Assembly: GCA_016222945.1 (NCBI GenBank)
Contig: JACRPY010000002.1
Location: 798,001 to 862,000, forward strand
DNA length: 64,000 nt
Direction of reading: 5' to 3'
DNA from: Methanobacterium sp.
Lineage (GTDB): Archaea; Methanobacteriota; Methanobacteria; Methanobacteriales; Methanobacteriaceae
The notes beneath the pieces were generated by a model, which saw only the letters and a list, made by a program, of their open reading frames with translations, was not told where the DNA came from and made no database searches. Made by a program: the position numbers and the translations under genes. How positions within the stretch are numbered: the stretch's first letter is position 1; each line of letters starts with the position of its first letter. Shown one piece after another: positions 63,559-64,000 of the stretch.

Positions 63559-64000
63559 ACGGCTTCAAGTGCTTCTTCAAAATCAGGATCTAATTCTAAT
63601 GCTTTGTTATAACATTCTAGTGATTCATTGTATTTTTTGAGTTTTTGAAGAACTTTTCCTTTTTCAAGCCATGTTTCTTCATCTTCAGGATCAATTTCTA
63701 AACTTTTTTCAAGATATTCCAAAGCCTCTTTAAAATGTCCTATTTTATTTGAGATAGAACCTTTAAAAGCCCAAGCATCACTATCATCAGGATCAAGTTC
63801 TAACACTTTACTAAAACATTTTAATGCATCCTTAAAACTGTTTAAATTATTTAGTGCACTGCCCTTATTGTACCATGCATAAGCAAATTCAAAATCCAAT
63901 TCTAATGCTTTATTATAACATTCCAAAGCCTCATCAAAACGTTTCAAATCACTTAAAACATTACCTTTATTATCCAGTATCAATGCATCTTCAGGTTCAA
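63510..64000 (-). CDS. TPR-repeat protein, C-terminal part (start beyond window)
   Basis: The frame runs off the right edge; the visible part encodes about 4.5 tetratricopeptide repeats of 34 residues, with consensus W-x-x-x-G, A-x-x-x and LELDPDD turns (for example ALKCFSKVLELDPDDSDAWAF). TPR arrays mediate protein-protein contacts; partners are unknown. After FEEALEA the coding sequence enters hairpin array D and ends in an unrelated tail, VENLSKFVEFWSTNQS. Beyond the array an in-frame-looking segment AKKELLELMGEN followed by TAA (63375-63414) resembles a normal TPR C-terminus, so the array probably replaced it. Confidence 0.85.
   Translation of the reverse strand, partial: EPEDALILDNKGNVLSDLKRFDEALECYNKALELDFEFAYAWYNKGSALNNLNSFKDALKCFSKVLELDPDDSDAWAFKGSISNKIGHFKEALEYLEKSLEIDPEDEETWLEKGKVLQKLKKYNESLECYNKALELDPDFEEALEAVENLSKFVEFWSTNQS

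Overview
The window is AT-rich archaeal DNA that reads as a hydrogenotrophic methanogen of the order Methanobacteriales, most likely Methanobacterium. The evidence is archaeal informational genes (TFB, Gar1, aRF1, aIF5A, DnaG primase, Orc1/Cdc6), methanogen cofactor genes (mptE for methanopterin, a CfbE-type F430 ligase, archaeal PEP carboxylase, CO dehydrogenase alpha and epsilon subunits) and ribosome-binding sites of the GGTGAT/GGAGG type. Genes are dense, in short operons on both strands. No rRNA, tRNA, CRISPR array or complete insertion sequence was seen.

Layout. 1-8000 is a carbon block: a tail of an unknown gene, a short beta-carbonic anhydrase overlapping it, PEP carboxylase, cdhB and cdhA in divergent orientation, a CooF-like ferredoxin and an AMP-forming acetyl-CoA synthetase. 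8100-17100 holds a membrane SpoIIE-type phosphatase, an acetolactate-synthase paralogue, a B12 radical SAM enzyme, a class V aminotransferase, mptE (with an in-frame TAG), a YnfA protein and a divergent zinc/cadmium exporter with its ArsR/SmtB sensor. 17100-25500 holds lipoproteins, Orc1/Cdc6, archease plus RtcB, an MTA/MTI phosphorylase, quinolinate synthase and a 5'-truncated SulP transporter. 25900-35500 is hypothetical and transport genes (DUF763, PsbP-like, HisG-like, FUSC-like, BioY, TspO, MFS). 35600-40000 is XerA, a Lon-like AAA ATPase without protease domain, DnaG and a Toprim protein. 40500-49640 holds DUF211, an RraA-like protein, a flippase-like protein, Gar1-TFB, an MFS exporter, a K+ channel, UMP kinase and aRF1. 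49700-55900 is a leftward run (PRTase regulator, sugar dehydrogenase, HemC, CfbE, NAD kinase, FBPase/IMPase, pyruvoyl arginine decarboxylase). 56100-63130 runs right: aIF5A, agmatinase, ornithine cyclodeaminase-like, FAD reductase, adenine deaminase, UPF0282. The window ends in a TPR gene.

How the genes fit together: carbonic anhydrase could feed bicarbonate to PEP carboxylase, and CO dehydrogenase, ferredoxin and acetyl-CoA synthetase act on CO and acetate. Arginine decarboxylase and agmatinase make putrescine, the precursor of the hypusine donor for aIF5A, which sits between them. HemC and CfbE are early and late steps of F430 synthesis. Archease and RtcB work together in RNA ligation.

The most unusual signal is a family of nested-hairpin arrays at 14361-14516, 40203-40514, 47105-47303 and 63417-63558. 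Each is a string of 6-10 bp A/T-rich stems with mostly 3-5 nt loops. Stem sequences differ almost everywhere, while short linkers and geometry recur: an outer stem, a hairpin, a 3-4 nt linker, a second hairpin, a linker of about 7 nt, and closure of the outer stem. Three arrays lie directly upstream of genes and end in the gene's Shine-Dalgarno, so that the last stem abuts or contains it. The fourth replaces the 3' end of the TPR gene. They look as if they grow by inserting hairpin pairs into hairpin loops. Nearby in kind, the 3' end of the aRF1 gene is present three times, separated by a similar hairpin, and the middle copy differs from the gene only by synonymous changes.
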